A DNA stretch of 16,114 nucleotides from the NCBI GenBank assembly GCA_016187105.1, contig JACPKK010000059.1:1-16114 (forward strand), read 5' to 3'. A program made the position numbers and the translations under genes. Below the pieces are notes generated by a model that was not told where the DNA came from, ran no database searches, and saw only the letters and a list, made by a program, of their open reading frames with translations. Within the stretch, counting starts at the first letter, position 1. Every line of letters starts with the position of its first letter. The stretch is from Candidatus Curtissbacteria bacterium. GTDB lineage: Bacteria > Patescibacteriota > Microgenomatia > Curtissbacterales > GWA2-41-24. Shown here in pieces: positions 1 to 6,351 of this stretch.

Positions 1-280
1 GAAAATGGCCGGCCATCATGGCGATTTGACAAAAACAGTGAGAGGTTTGGAAGTTATCGAAATAGACGAAACCAAAAACACACTGCTTGTTAAAGGTTCC
101 GTACCCGGTGCCAAAAACGGTCTTTTAATAATTGAAAAGATGGGTAAAGTAAAAACCTATGTTGAACCGTCTGCACCGCAAAAAGAGGAGGAAGAGGAAG
201 AGGAAGAAAAGAAAGTTGAAGCAAAAGAAGAAAGTCAGGAGACAAAGGAAGAAAAAGGAGAAGAAAATGCCACAAAGTAA
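1..280 (+). CDS. rplC: 50S ribosomal protein L3, C-terminal part (5' end outside window)
   Basis: The frame is open from base 2, and the first visible residues are KMAGHHG. The segment running from there to LLVKGSVPGAKNGLLII is the conserved end of bacterial L3, a 23S rRNA-binding protein needed early in large-subunit assembly. L3 usually stops within a few residues of that point. Here it continues for about 40 residues of acidic, low-complexity sequence, including eight consecutive glutamates, before TAA at 278-280. The tail DNA is purine-rich and also carries the Shine-Dalgarno site of rplD. The last 14 nt overlap rplD. Identity is secure; the role of the acidic tail is unknown. Confidence 0.93.
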   Translation, partial: KMAGHHGDLTKTVRGLEVIEIDETKNTLLVKGSVPGAKNGLLIIEKMGKVKTYVEPSAPQKEEEEEEEEKKVEAKEESQETKEEKGEENATK

Positions 281-1031
281 AACAAGGGTATCAAGAGTAT
301 CAAAAGTTACAGATGCGTCATTGCGAGGAGTAAAGCGGCGAAGCAATCTCAAAGAAAAAATCGCCACGACCCGTAAGACTGGTCTCGCGATGACAAAAGA
401 TCAGCCGACAAAAACAGGCGGCCTAACAGTTTCTGTTTTTGATCTTTCCGGCAAAAGCGTCGCCAAAGTTACTTTGCCAAAAGAAATTTTTGGCCAAGAA
501 CCCAACAAAAATCTGTTATCCCAAGCAATCCATATTTATGAGGCAAACGCCAGACCAAGTACCGCCCATACCAAAACGCGCGGCGAAGTCAGGGGCGGCG
601 GCACTAAACCTTGGCGCCAAAAAGGCACGGGAAGAGCTCGCGCCGGCTCTATCCGTTCTCCGCTTTGGGTTGGTGGCGGAACAACCTTCGGTCCTCGCGC
701 CAAAAATGCCAGGCTTTCTCTTCCTGCCAAAATGAAACATCAAGCTTTAATTTCTGCCCTTTCTGCTAAACGTCAAGCCGGCGATATCAAAGTTGTCAAA
801 AGCATTGAAAGTATCAGGCCAAAAACAAAAATTGTCGCAGGCCTTCTTCCTAAACTGCAAACAAAGGGCAATACCCTTCTTGTCACCTCCGCCAAAAATC
901 AAAACCTGAAACTGGCAACTCGCAATATCCAAAGAATAACTCTCGACACCCCCCCAAATTTAAATGCTTATGCAGTGTTGAAAAATCGAACCCTTTTACT
1001 TTCAGAGGAGGCGATCACAAAATTCAAATGA
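267..1031 (+). CDS. rplD: 50S ribosomal protein L4 with repeat-derived N-terminal extension
   Basis: L4 binds 23S rRNA and lines the exit tunnel; in E. coli it also represses the S10 operon, which is not shown here. The start at ATG 267 has GGAG at 257-260, 6 nt spacing, giving 254 residues. The frame stays open back to 159, but that part lies inside rplC and is a lysine/arginine run caused by purine-rich DNA. The L4 fold begins near residue 53 (LTVSVFDLSGK), and the tunnel-loop signature GEVRGGGTKPWRQKGTGRARAG is present in mid-protein. The first 52 residues are extra; residues 17-43 are encoded by a palindromic repeat at 317-394. M42 (ATG 390) is an alternative start but has no Shine-Dalgarno site. 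The gene overlaps rplW by 4 nt (ATGA). Confidence 0.95.
   Translation: MPQSKTRVSRVSKVTDASLRGVKRRSNLKEKIATTRKTGLAMTKDQPTKTGGLTVSVFDLSGKSVAKVTLPKEIFGQEPNKNLLSQAIHIYEANARPSTAHTKTRGEVRGGGTKPWRQKGTGRARAGSIRSPLWVGGGTTFGPRAKNARLSLPAKMKHQALISALSAKRQAGDIKVVKSIESIRPKTKIVAGLLPKLQTKGNTLLVTSAKNQNLKLATRNIQRITLDTPPNLNAYAVLKNRTLLLSEEAITKFK
317..394 (+). repeat. REP/RPE-like palindromic repeat inserted in frame in rplD
   Basis: The ends are an imperfect inverted repeat: GTCATTGCGAG at 317-327 against CTCGCGATGAC at 384-394, which pair with a single G-T wobble. Inside are GAGGAG, GCGAAGCAATCTC (338-350), TCGCC (361-365, complementary to GGCGA at 337-341) and AGAC/GTCT (377-386). From memory, the GTCATTGCGAGGAG...GCGAAGCAATCTC...CTCGCGATGAC layout is a dispersed palindrome found between genes in many bacterial genomes. 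Its 78 nt are a multiple of three and contain no stop in the rplD frame, so it adds 26 codons to L4. In-frame palindromic inserts are known from Rickettsia (RPE). Family assignment is by recall, not by search. Confidence 0.72.
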
Positions 1032-1396
1032 AACAAGATAATACTTTACAAAAAGCCATCCTTTCGGAAAAAGCCTACCAACTAATGGAAAAAGGTATTT
1101 ATACTTTTTTTATCGCCAAAAAAGCGTCGAAAAAAGACGTCAAAAATTCTGTCGAAAAAATGTTTTCTGTCAACGTCGAAAAAGTTAACATTTCTAAATC
1201 GGGTAGCAAACAAAAAAGAATCGCCAAAACCAAAAAAACAGTTACCGTTGGCGGTAGTAAAAAAGCCCTTGTTTACTTAAAAGCTGGTCAAAGTATAGCG
1301 GCTTTATCTCCGAAAACGGAGGCAAAGTCCAAAAAAGGTAAAGATTCGAAAGAGAAAGACGTCCAAAAAGTATCGCCAGAAGGGAAGGAAGTATAA
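1028..1396 (+). CDS. rplW: 50S ribosomal protein L23
   Basis: L23 sits at the tunnel exit and is the docking site for trigger factor and SRP. The protein has 122 residues. The family core is visible: ILSEKAYQLMEKGIYTFFIAKKASKKDVKNSVEKMF, then VNVEKVNIS and a basic loop (SGSKQKRIAKTKKTV). After about residue 95 comes a charged tail rich in Lys, Glu and Ser (KTEAKSKKGKDSKEKD) that is not part of the usual 95-100 residue L23. The start ATG 1028 overlaps the rplD stop as ATGA; GAGGAGG at 1005-1011 is 16 nt away, so coupling to rplD translation is likely. The stop directly abuts rplB. Confidence 0.96.
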   Translation: MKQDNTLQKAILSEKAYQLMEKGIYTFFIAKKASKKDVKNSVEKMFSVNVEKVNISKSGSKQKRIAKTKKTVTVGGSKKALVYLKAGQSIAALSPKTEAKSKKGKDSKEKDVQKVSPEGKEV

Positions 1397-2221
1397 ATGC
1401 CGCTAAAAATCACCAGACCAATATCGCCGTCGCAAAGGTTTAAAAGCACCTTAACCTTTGAAGAAATTACAAAAACCAAGCCGGAAAAATCGCTCCTTAA
1501 ATCGCTTAACAAAACCTCCGGTAGAGTTGGTGGAAAAGTTACAAGCCGCGGTCGTGCCGGTGGTCATAAGAGAAATTTGAGGCAAATTGATTTCAAAAGG
1601 GACAAAAGAGATATCGAAGCAATTGTCGCTTCAATTGAATACGATCCCAACCGGTCTGCCAACATTGCCCTTTTGCACTACAAAGACGGCGAAAAAAGAT
1701 ATATTTTAGCCCCGACTGGTATTAAGGTCGGTGCCAAAGTTATTGCCGCAGAAGAGTCTCCAATTAGCCCGGGCAATGCTTTGCCGCTCGCCAAAATTCC
1801 GGTCGGTACCGTTGTCCATAATGTCGAGTTAATTCCGGGATCTGGAGGGCAAATCGTAAGAAGTGCTGGGACAGGCGCTATTGTCGCCGCACGAGAGGGT
1901 CAATATATTCACCTGAAACTTCCCTCAAAAGAAGTCCGCAGAATTCACGCTTCTTCCATAGCGACCATTGGACAGGTTAGTAACGTTGACTGGAAAAACG
2001 TTATTCTTGGAAAAGCTGGCAGGTCGCGCCACATGGGCAGAAAACCCACTGTTCGTGGAGTAGCTCAAGACCCGAGATCTCATCCGCACGGAGGCGGGGA
2101 AGGAAAATCAGGTACCGGTATGAATCCAAAAACTCCCTGGGGCAAACCGGCAATGGGTAAAAAAACCCGCAGAAAAACCAAGCCGTCAAATCGATTTATT
2201 ATTGAGCGAAGAAAAAGATGA
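1397..2221 (+). CDS. rplB: 50S ribosomal protein L2
   Basis: L2 is a core 23S rRNA-binding protein required for subunit association and peptidyl-transferase activity. At 274 residues it has normal length. It shows SGRVGGKVTSRGRAGGHKR (41-59), the OB-fold region with YDPNRSANIALLHY (82-95), and the C-terminal signature VRGVAQDPRSHPHGGGEGKSGTG (219-241). H229, equivalent to the E. coli residue implicated in peptidyl transfer, is kept. The usual VAMNP reads VAQDP. The start is ATG 1397, immediately after the rplW stop, with a purine-rich AGGGAAGGAAG upstream. It ends at TGA 2219-2221, and element copy 1 follows. Confidence 0.98.
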   Translation: MPLKITRPISPSQRFKSTLTFEEITKTKPEKSLLKSLNKTSGRVGGKVTSRGRAGGHKRNLRQIDFKRDKRDIEAIVASIEYDPNRSANIALLHYKDGEKRYILAPTGIKVGAKVIAAEESPISPGNALPLAKIPVGTVVHNVELIPGSGGQIVRSAGTGAIVAAREGQYIHLKLPSKEVRRIHASSIATIGQVSNVDWKNVILGKAGRSRHMGRKPTVRGVAQDPRSHPHGGGEGKSGTGMNPKTPWGKPAMGKKTRRKTKPSNRFIIERRKR

Positions 2222-2246
2222 AAATTGGAACTGAAAATCTACAATC

Positions 2247-2331
2247 AAATTTGAATCTGGCTTTGCCAGGTCAAATTTTTCCAATGAAAGGAGAGGGAAT
2301 ATTAAGGGAGAACCTTGGTGCTCCCTTAAAG
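2247..2331 (+). repeat. Two-hairpin leader element, copy 1 (before rpsS)
   Basis: Hairpin I, 2247-2278: AAATTTGA pairs with TCAAATTT, then CTGGC (2257-2261) with GCCAG (2265-2269) around a TTT loop. The linker AAAGGAGAGGG (2287-2297) contains a strong Shine-Dalgarno match, AAAGGAG, but 45 nt from the rpsS start. Hairpin II, 2302-2329: TTAAGGGAG pairs with CTCCCTTAA (9 bp, perfect) and inside it ACC pairs with GGT. Hairpin II ends 9 nt before ATG 2339. Folding of hairpin II would bring the upstream AAAGGAG to an effective 17 nt from the start. Function is inferred only from structure and position. Confidence 0.85.
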
Positions 2332-2338
2332 TAAAAAA

Positions 2339-2619
2339 ATGAGTAGGTCATCTAAAAAGGGACCATACGTCGATGAAAAGCTTATGAAAAAAGTAATGGC
2401 TCAAAAGCAGTCCGGCAAAAAAGAACCGATTAAAACTTGGGCCAGGGCAAGCATGATTGCTCCTGAATTTGTTAATCATACTTTTTCTGTCCATAATGGC
2501 CGGGCGCATGTTAACGTTTTTATCTCCGAACCGATGGTCGGCCACAGGCTCGGTGAATTTGCACCAACGAGGATATTCCGCGGCCATGGCAAAATTACGG
2601 AGAAGGCGACGGCAAAGAA

Positions 2620-2623
<4 letters not shown>
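2339..2623 (+). CDS. rpsS: 30S ribosomal protein S19
   Basis: S19 binds the 3' domain of 16S rRNA in the subunit head and contacts S13. The 94-residue sequence matches the family along its length: MSRSSKKGPYVDEKLMKKV, then KEPIKTWARASMIAPEFVNHTFSVHNGRAHV, then MVGHRLGEFAPTRIFRGHGK. ATG 2339 gives the canonical N-terminus. No Shine-Dalgarno site lies within 20 nt; the space is taken by hairpin II of the leader element. The gene overlaps rplV by 4 nt (ATGA). Confidence 0.98.
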
Positions 2624-3061
<438 letters not shown>

Positions 3062-3080
3062 CCGACCGAAGGGAGGTCTT

Positions 3081-3719
3081 GTGGGCCAAAAAGTTAACCC
3101 CATTGGCTTTAGGCTTGGGAATTTTTATACATGGAATTCCAGGTGGTTTGCCAAAAAGGGCAATTTTGCCGCTTACCTTTTGGAAGACCAAAAAATCCGC
3201 AAATTCTTAATGGAAAATCTCAAAGCTGCAGGGGTGACAAGGGTTGAGATTGAAAGATCTTTTGACAAAAGAACAATTATTGTCCATGTCGCCAGACCGG
3301 GTATTGCCATCGGCCGCGGCGGAACCGGCGCCGAACAGATAAAAGCGGCTTTAATTAAAAAGTTTAAAATTTCTGACCCTGCAAAAATAGAAATAAGATT
3401 TGCTGAGGTTAAGGCACCGGATTTAGACGCCTACCTTGTTGCCACCAATATTGCCGACCAGCTGGCTCGCCGTATTCCTTTTAGGAGGGTGATGAATCAA
3501 TCGCTTGAAAGGGTCAAGAGGTCCGGCGCAAAGGGGGTCAGAATTTCGTTAGGTGGCAGACTTGGCGGTTCGGAAATTGCCAGACGTGAAACTCTTAAAG
3601 ATGGATCAATTCCTCTGCATACCATTCGCGCCCAGATCGATTTTGCAAAAATCGATGCCAAAGTTCCCAGAGCTGGAATCGTCGGCATCAAAGTCTGGAT
3701 TTATAAAGGTGAATCATGA
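3081..3719 (+). CDS. rpsC: 30S ribosomal protein S3
   Basis: S3 lies at the mRNA entry channel and contributes to mRNA unwinding. The 212-residue protein starts with MGQKVNPIGFRLG, the family's invariant N-terminus. The KH domain follows, with the GxxG-type loop in RPGIAIGRGGTGAEQIKAAL, then the C-terminal domain with RVMNQSLERVKRSGAKGVRISLGGRLGGSEIAR and KVWIYKGE. The start is GTG 3081, supported by GGGAGG at 3071-3076 with close spacing. It lacks the long tail some S3 proteins carry. The gene follows the heptamer repeat and precedes a structured gap before rplP. Confidence 0.97.
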   Translation: MGQKVNPIGFRLGNFYTWNSRWFAKKGNFAAYLLEDQKIRKFLMENLKAAGVTRVEIERSFDKRTIIVHVARPGIAIGRGGTGAEQIKAALIKKFKISDPAKIEIRFAEVKAPDLDAYLVATNIADQLARRIPFRRVMNQSLERVKRSGAKGVRISLGGRLGGSEIARRETLKDGSIPLHTIRAQIDFAKIDAKVPRAGIVGIKVWIYKGES

Positions 3720-3731
3720 AACACGAATTGA

Positions 3732-3802
3732 TCCGAATTCTTACTCCGAATGGACCCGAACACGTTTCGGGAATCAAAATATCGCTTTCGGATAAATTCG
3801 GA
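3732..3802 (+). promoter_or_regulatory. Triple-nested CCGAA/TTCGG hairpin between rpsC and rplP
   Basis: Three helices nest on one axis: TCCGAAT (3732-3738) with ATTCGGA (3796-3802); TCCGAA (3745-3750) with TTCGGA (3787-3792); and CCCGAA (3755-3760) with TTCGGG (3766-3771) around the loop CACGT. All three are perfect, 19 bp in total. The right side has a 15-nt unpaired stretch between helices 2 and 3. Because each arm repeats the same CCGAA word, register-shifted alternatives are possible. It has no sequence resemblance to the seven-copy element. It ends 22 nt before the rplP ATG, leaving the weak AAGGA at 3811-3815 free. A role in rplP translation or mRNA processing is inference. Confidence 0.65.
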
Positions 3803-3824
3803 CTAAAAATAAGGATAAATTAGG

Positions 3825-4229
3825 ATGTTGCAACCAAAGAGAGCAAAACACAGGAAACAGTTTAGAGGCAAAAGAAGGGGGCTTGCCTATCGGGGCAGCA
3901 CTCTCGCTTTTGGATCCTTCGGGCTTAAAAGTCAGGAAGCCGGATGGATTACTTCCCGTCAAATAGAAGCCGCTCGCCGCGCCATGACCCATTACACCAA
4001 AAGAGGTGGCCGCATCTGGATTAGGATTTTTCCGGATAAACCGATAACTAAAAAGCCGCCGGAAACCAGAATGGGCTCTGGCAAAGGTGAGGTTGAAGAG
4101 TTCGTTGCCGTCGTAAAACCCGGGACTGTTCTTTTTGAAATGGGTGCAATTGAAGCAAAAATGGCCCAAGAAGCCATAAAACTTGCTGCCAATAAACTGC
4201 CTTTGAAAACAAAGATAATGTCCAGATAA
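3825..4229 (+). CDS. rplP: 50S ribosomal protein L16
   Basis: L16 helps position A-site tRNA and is a late assembly protein. The 134-residue sequence is full length: MLQPKRAKHRKQFRGKRRG at the start, FGSFGLKSQEAGWITSRQIEAARRAM in the middle, then GGRIWIRIFPDKPITKKPPETRMGSGKG, and VLFEMGAIEAKMAQEAIKLAANKLPLKTKI. The PETRMGSGKG loop keeps the arginine that other bacteria may hydroxylate. ATG 3825 is preceded by AAGGA (3811-3815, 9 nt spacing). It follows the nested CCGAA hairpin. Confidence 0.98.
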   Translation: MLQPKRAKHRKQFRGKRRGLAYRGSTLAFGSFGLKSQEAGWITSRQIEAARRAMTHYTKRGGRIWIRIFPDKPITKKPPETRMGSGKGEVEEFVAVVKPGTVLFEMGAIEAKMAQEAIKLAANKLPLKTKIMSR

Positions 4230-4259
4230 GAGAGCTTGTTTTTAATAAAAAATAAAAAA

Positions 4260-4493
4260 ATGAAAAAGAAAGAAATAGATCTTTTAAAAACGAAAAATAT
4301 TTTGGAGCTGGATAAGCAAATTGCCGACCTTAAAAAAGAGATGGCAACTTTTAAAATAAATTTGTCTTTGGGAAAAATCAAAAATGTTCACAGTCTCGCC
4401 CAAAAAAGGAAAGATATAGCGATTCATATGACAATTCTAAGGATAAAACTGGAAGCGGAAAAAACTAAGGAGGTAAAAGTTGGCACACTTTGA
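4260..4493 (+). CDS. rpmC: 50S ribosomal protein L29
   Basis: L29 is a small two-helix protein next to L23 at the tunnel exit. From ATG 4260 it has 77 residues: MKKKEIDLLKTKNILELDKQIADLKKEMATFKINLSLGKIKNVHSLAQKRKDIAIHMTILR, matching the helix-turn-helix coiled pair of the family. A TTG at 4236 in the same frame would add MFLIKNKK, which is not family-like. ATG 4260 has only an A-rich leader and no Shine-Dalgarno site, so the start is somewhat uncertain. The 3' end overlaps rpsQ by 14 nt and holds its ribosome binding site. Confidence 0.92.
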   Translation: MKKKEIDLLKTKNILELDKQIADLKKEMATFKINLSLGKIKNVHSLAQKRKDIAIHMTILRIKLEAEKTKEVKVGTL

Positions 4494-4710
4494 AATCGGA
4501 ACTGTTGTTTCCGCCAAAATGCCCAAAACCGTGGTTGTTAAAGTCGCAAGACGTGTTAAGCATCCACTCTATAAAAAATTAGTGACAAAGACAAAAAAGT
4601 TTAAAGCGCATAACGAAATAGATGTTCAAATTGGGCAAAAAGTCAAAATTGTCGAGACAAAACCAGTCGCCAAAGACGTTCACTTTAAAGTTATGGAGGT
4701 AGTTTCTTAA
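4480..4710 (+). CDS. rpsQ: 30S ribosomal protein S17
   Basis: S17 is an OB-fold primary binder of 16S rRNA. The 76 residues include the family pattern GTVVSAKMPKTVVVKVARRVKHPLYKKLVTKTKKFKAHNE and IGQKVKIVETKPVAKDVHFKV. The start is TTG 4480 with AAGGAGGT at 4467-4474, a perfect site at 5-6 nt spacing. This gives the canonical N-terminus directly; no ATG fits. It overlaps the 3' end of rpmC by 14 nt and shares one base with the rplN start (TAATG). Confidence 0.97.
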   Translation: MAHFEIGTVVSAKMPKTVVVKVARRVKHPLYKKLVTKTKKFKAHNEIDVQIGQKVKIVETKPVAKDVHFKVMEVVS

Positions 4711-5078
4711 TGGTTACCAGAAGAACTGTTTTAAACATTGCCGACAATAGCGGTGCCAAAAGCATGATTGTTATCGGCATCGGTAAAGGAACCGGCAAAA
4801 AATTTACCTCTCTTGGAGATATGGTTACTTGTGTTGTTCGTGGGGCAAGTCCTACCGGTCAGGTGAAAGACCACGAAATCGTTCAAGCGGTTATTGTTCG
4901 CACAAAAAAAGAAAAAAGAAGACCCGACGGTTCATACATCAGGTTTTCCGACAATGCGGCTGTCATTACGGACGCAACCGGTACCCCAAGGGGAACAAGA
5001 ATTTTTGGGCCGGTCGCGCAGGAGTTGAAAGACCACGGCTATAACAAAATTATTTCAATGGCAAGGGAGGTTGTCTAA
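4710..5078 (+). CDS. rplN: 50S ribosomal protein L14
   Basis: L14 sits at the subunit interface and contacts 16S rRNA helix 14. It has the standard 122 residues: RRTVLNIADNSGAKSMIVI, GDMVTCVVRGASPTG, the VIVRTKKEKRRPDGSYIRFSDNAAVI core, and GTRIFGPVAQELKDHGYNKIISMAREVV. ATG 4710 overlaps the rpsQ stop by one base; GGAGGT at 4695-4700 gives 9 nt spacing. It begins the spc-type block with no gap, so transcription continues from the S10-type block. Confidence 0.98.
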   Translation: MVTRRTVLNIADNSGAKSMIVIGIGKGTGKKFTSLGDMVTCVVRGASPTGQVKDHEIVQAVIVRTKKEKRRPDGSYIRFSDNAAVITDATGTPRGTRIFGPVAQELKDHGYNKIISMAREVV

Positions 5079-5091
5079 GGCCCGCGGGGCC
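5079..5091 (+). promoter_or_regulatory. GC hairpin between SD-like site and rplX start
   Basis: GGCCC (5079-5083) pairs with GGGCC (5087-5091) around GCG, directly after the rplN stop. AAGGGAGG lies upstream at 5063-5070 and the best rplX start, ATG 5101, downstream. The stem is the most GC-rich short structure in the window. With the hairpin folded, the Shine-Dalgarno sequence would be about 17 nt from the ATG, much as in element copy 1. Confidence 0.5.
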
Positions 5092-5100
5092 CTGAATAAA

Positions 5101-5412
5101 ATGTTTAAGTTTAAAGTCGCGGACGAAGTTTTAGTTACAGTTGGCCGTGATAAAGGTCGAAAAGGCAAAGTCGAAAAAGTTTTTGCCAGAGAGAATAAAC
5201 TCGTAGTCGCCGGCGTCAATGTTTACAAGAGGCACAAAAAGGTTACCAAAAATCAGGCAGCAGGCATCTATGAAATAACAAGACCGGTTGATGTTGCCAA
5301 ACTCGTCCTCATCTGCCCTAAATGCCAAAAACAAACAAGGGTTGGTTTTGTGCTGGAGGGCAAAGTAAAAAAAAGAATTTGTAAAAAATGCGGGGGGCGT
5401 TTGGCGTCCTAA
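5101..5412 (+). CDS. rplX: 50S ribosomal protein L24 with zinc ribbon
   Basis: L24 initiates large-subunit assembly. From ATG 5101 it has 103 residues and begins MFKFKVADEVLVTVGRDKGRKGKV, the KOW motif of the family. The C-terminal part has two CxxC pairs (C72/C75 and C94/C97, CPKC and CKKC), a zinc-ribbon form seen in many bacterial L24 proteins. The frame extends up to TTG 5071, which would add SKARGALNK, but GGGAGG (5065-5070) touches that TTG with zero spacing, so it is unlikely. No close Shine-Dalgarno site precedes ATG 5101. Identity is certain, the start less so. Confidence 0.93.
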   Translation: MFKFKVADEVLVTVGRDKGRKGKVEKVFARENKLVVAGVNVYKRHKKVTKNQAAGIYEITRPVDVAKLVLICPKCQKQTRVGFVLEGKVKKRICKKCGGRLAS

Positions 5413-5424
5413 AGGAGTATTGTC

Positions 5425-5967
5425 ATGAGTCTTTACCAAAAGTACAACCAGGAGGTGTTGCCCAAATTAAAAAAAGAATTCGGGATTTCTAACGATTTGG
5501 CTGCCCCCAAGATTGAGAAAATCGTTTTAAACGTTGGCGTTGCCGAGGCAATCGGCTCCAAAGACGTCTTGGGAAAAGTAAAAGAGCAACTGGCAACTAT
5601 TTCCGGTCAGATGCCAAAAATTACAAAGGCGAAAAAATCCATCTCTGCCTTTAAATTAAAAGAGAAAGACCAAATCGGCGTTATGGTAACGCTTAGAGGC
5701 AAAAGGGCTTGGAATTTCTTTGAGAGATTTATTGCCATTGTCATTCCCAGAATGAGAGATTTCAGGGGCTTATCAAAAGACAAATTTGATAAAGCCGGAA
5801 ATTATAGTTTCGGTTTGACAGAACAGATTTTATTTCCGGAAGTCGATTACGCCAAAATCGATAAAATCCGCGGCATGGTTGTAACCGTTGTTATAAAAAA
5901 TAGTGATGCGCAAAAGTCGCAAAAGCTTTTGGAGCTTCTAGGCGCTCCATTCCAGAAACAAACGTGA
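5425..5967 (+). CDS. rplE: 50S ribosomal protein L5
   Basis: L5 binds 5S rRNA and forms the central protuberance with L18. It has 180 residues and shows PKIEKIVLNVGVAEAIGSKD, the ITKAKKSISAFKLKEKDQIGVMVTLRGKRAWNFFERFI core, and PRMRDFRGLSKDKFDKAGNYSFGLTEQILFPEVDYAKIDKIRGM, all conserved L5 segments. ATG 5425 has AAGGAG at 5412-5417 with 7 nt spacing. It follows rplX after 12 nt and precedes a small hairpin and rpsN. Confidence 0.98.
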   Translation: MSLYQKYNQEVLPKLKKEFGISNDLAAPKIEKIVLNVGVAEAIGSKDVLGKVKEQLATISGQMPKITKAKKSISAFKLKEKDQIGVMVTLRGKRAWNFFERFIAIVIPRMRDFRGLSKDKFDKAGNYSFGLTEQILFPEVDYAKIDKIRGMVVTVVIKNSDAQKSQKLLELLGAPFQKQT

Positions 5968-5970
5968 ATG

Positions 5971-5988
5971 AAATAAGCTCTCTTATTT
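5971..5988 (+). promoter_or_regulatory. Short hairpin before rpsN
   Basis: AAATAAG (5971-5977) pairs perfectly with CTTATTT (5982-5988) around CTCT, right after the rplE stop. It ends 11 nt before the rpsN ATG and leaves the AAAGGA Shine-Dalgarno sequence (5991-5996) single-stranded. The stem is weak (A+T-rich). It is not a copy of the seven-copy element. Confidence 0.45.
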
Positions 5989-5999
5989 AAAAAGGATTA

Positions 6000-6185
6000 A
6001 TGGCAAAAGTATCTAAGATAATTAAAAACAATAGAAAACAGAAATTTAAGGATCGCCACAGAAACCGTTGTTCCATATGTGGCAGACCAAGAGGCTATTT
6101 AGGCAAATTCGGAATTTGCCGCCTCTGCTTTAGAGACCTTGCCCATAGAGGAGAAATACCAGGAGTCAAAAAATCATCATGGTAA
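6000..6185 (+). CDS. rpsN: 30S ribosomal protein S14, zinc-binding type (S14Z)
   Basis: S14 is a late-assembling head protein. At 61 residues this is the short zinc form: MAKVSKIIKNNRKQKFKDRHRNRCSICGRPRGYLGKFGICRLCFRDLAHRGEIPGVKKSSW. The four ligands are C24, C27, C40 and C43. The C-terminal GEIPGVKKSSW is the family signature. ATG 6000 is preceded by AAAGGA (5991-5996) at short spacing. Zinc-dependent paralogue switching is known for S14, but no second copy is in the window. Confidence 0.98.
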   Translation: MAKVSKIIKNNRKQKFKDRHRNRCSICGRPRGYLGKFGICRLCFRDLAHRGEIPGVKKSSW

Positions 6186-6212
6186 TTAAAATGCTATTAA
6201 GTCTTAAATTTA

Positions 6213-6345
6213 TAAAATCAAAAATTGTATCAAGCTTTGCTTGGACAATAGACCCGCAGCGAAGCGAGGATTGCATGGCTCTGTATATTTTGACCATAAA
6301 GGGAAAGGGAATATTAAGGGAAAACCGTTAGGTTTGCCCTTAAAG
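6213..6345 (+). repeat. Two-hairpin leader element, copy 2 (before rpsH), interrupted by a 38-nt insert
   Basis: Hairpin I: TCAAAAATTGT (6218-6228) and CAAGC (6231-6235) pair with GCTTG (6239-6243), ACAAT (6245-6249) and TTTTGA (6288-6293). The 3' arm is split by 38 nt at 6250-6287 containing GCAGCGAAGCGAGGATTGC; removing it restores an 11-bp arm exactly. The linker is AAGGGAAAGGG (6299-6309). Hairpin II, 6314-6343: TTAAGGG with CCCTTAA, and AAACC with GGTTT around GTTA. AAAG follows, and ATG 6352 is 8 nt after the stem. No Shine-Dalgarno site lies between. Confidence 0.82.
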
Positions 6346-6351
6346 TCAATC

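Noticed and set aside
159..266. Lysine/arginine-rich extension upstream of L4
   Set aside because: It lies in the +1 frame of the purine-rich rplC tail; ATG 267 has a well-placed GGAG.
2247..2280. Hairpin I copies as intrinsic terminators
   Set aside because: The G+C core is only 4-5 bp and the T-run is mostly paired in the arm; ending transcription seven times within a ribosomal operon is implausible. Weak attenuation or RNase processing is not excluded.
6241..6351. In-frame N-terminal extension of S8 by 37 residues
   Set aside because: These codons translate element copy 2, including hairpin II, and do not resemble S8. ATG 6352 gives the normal family N-terminus.
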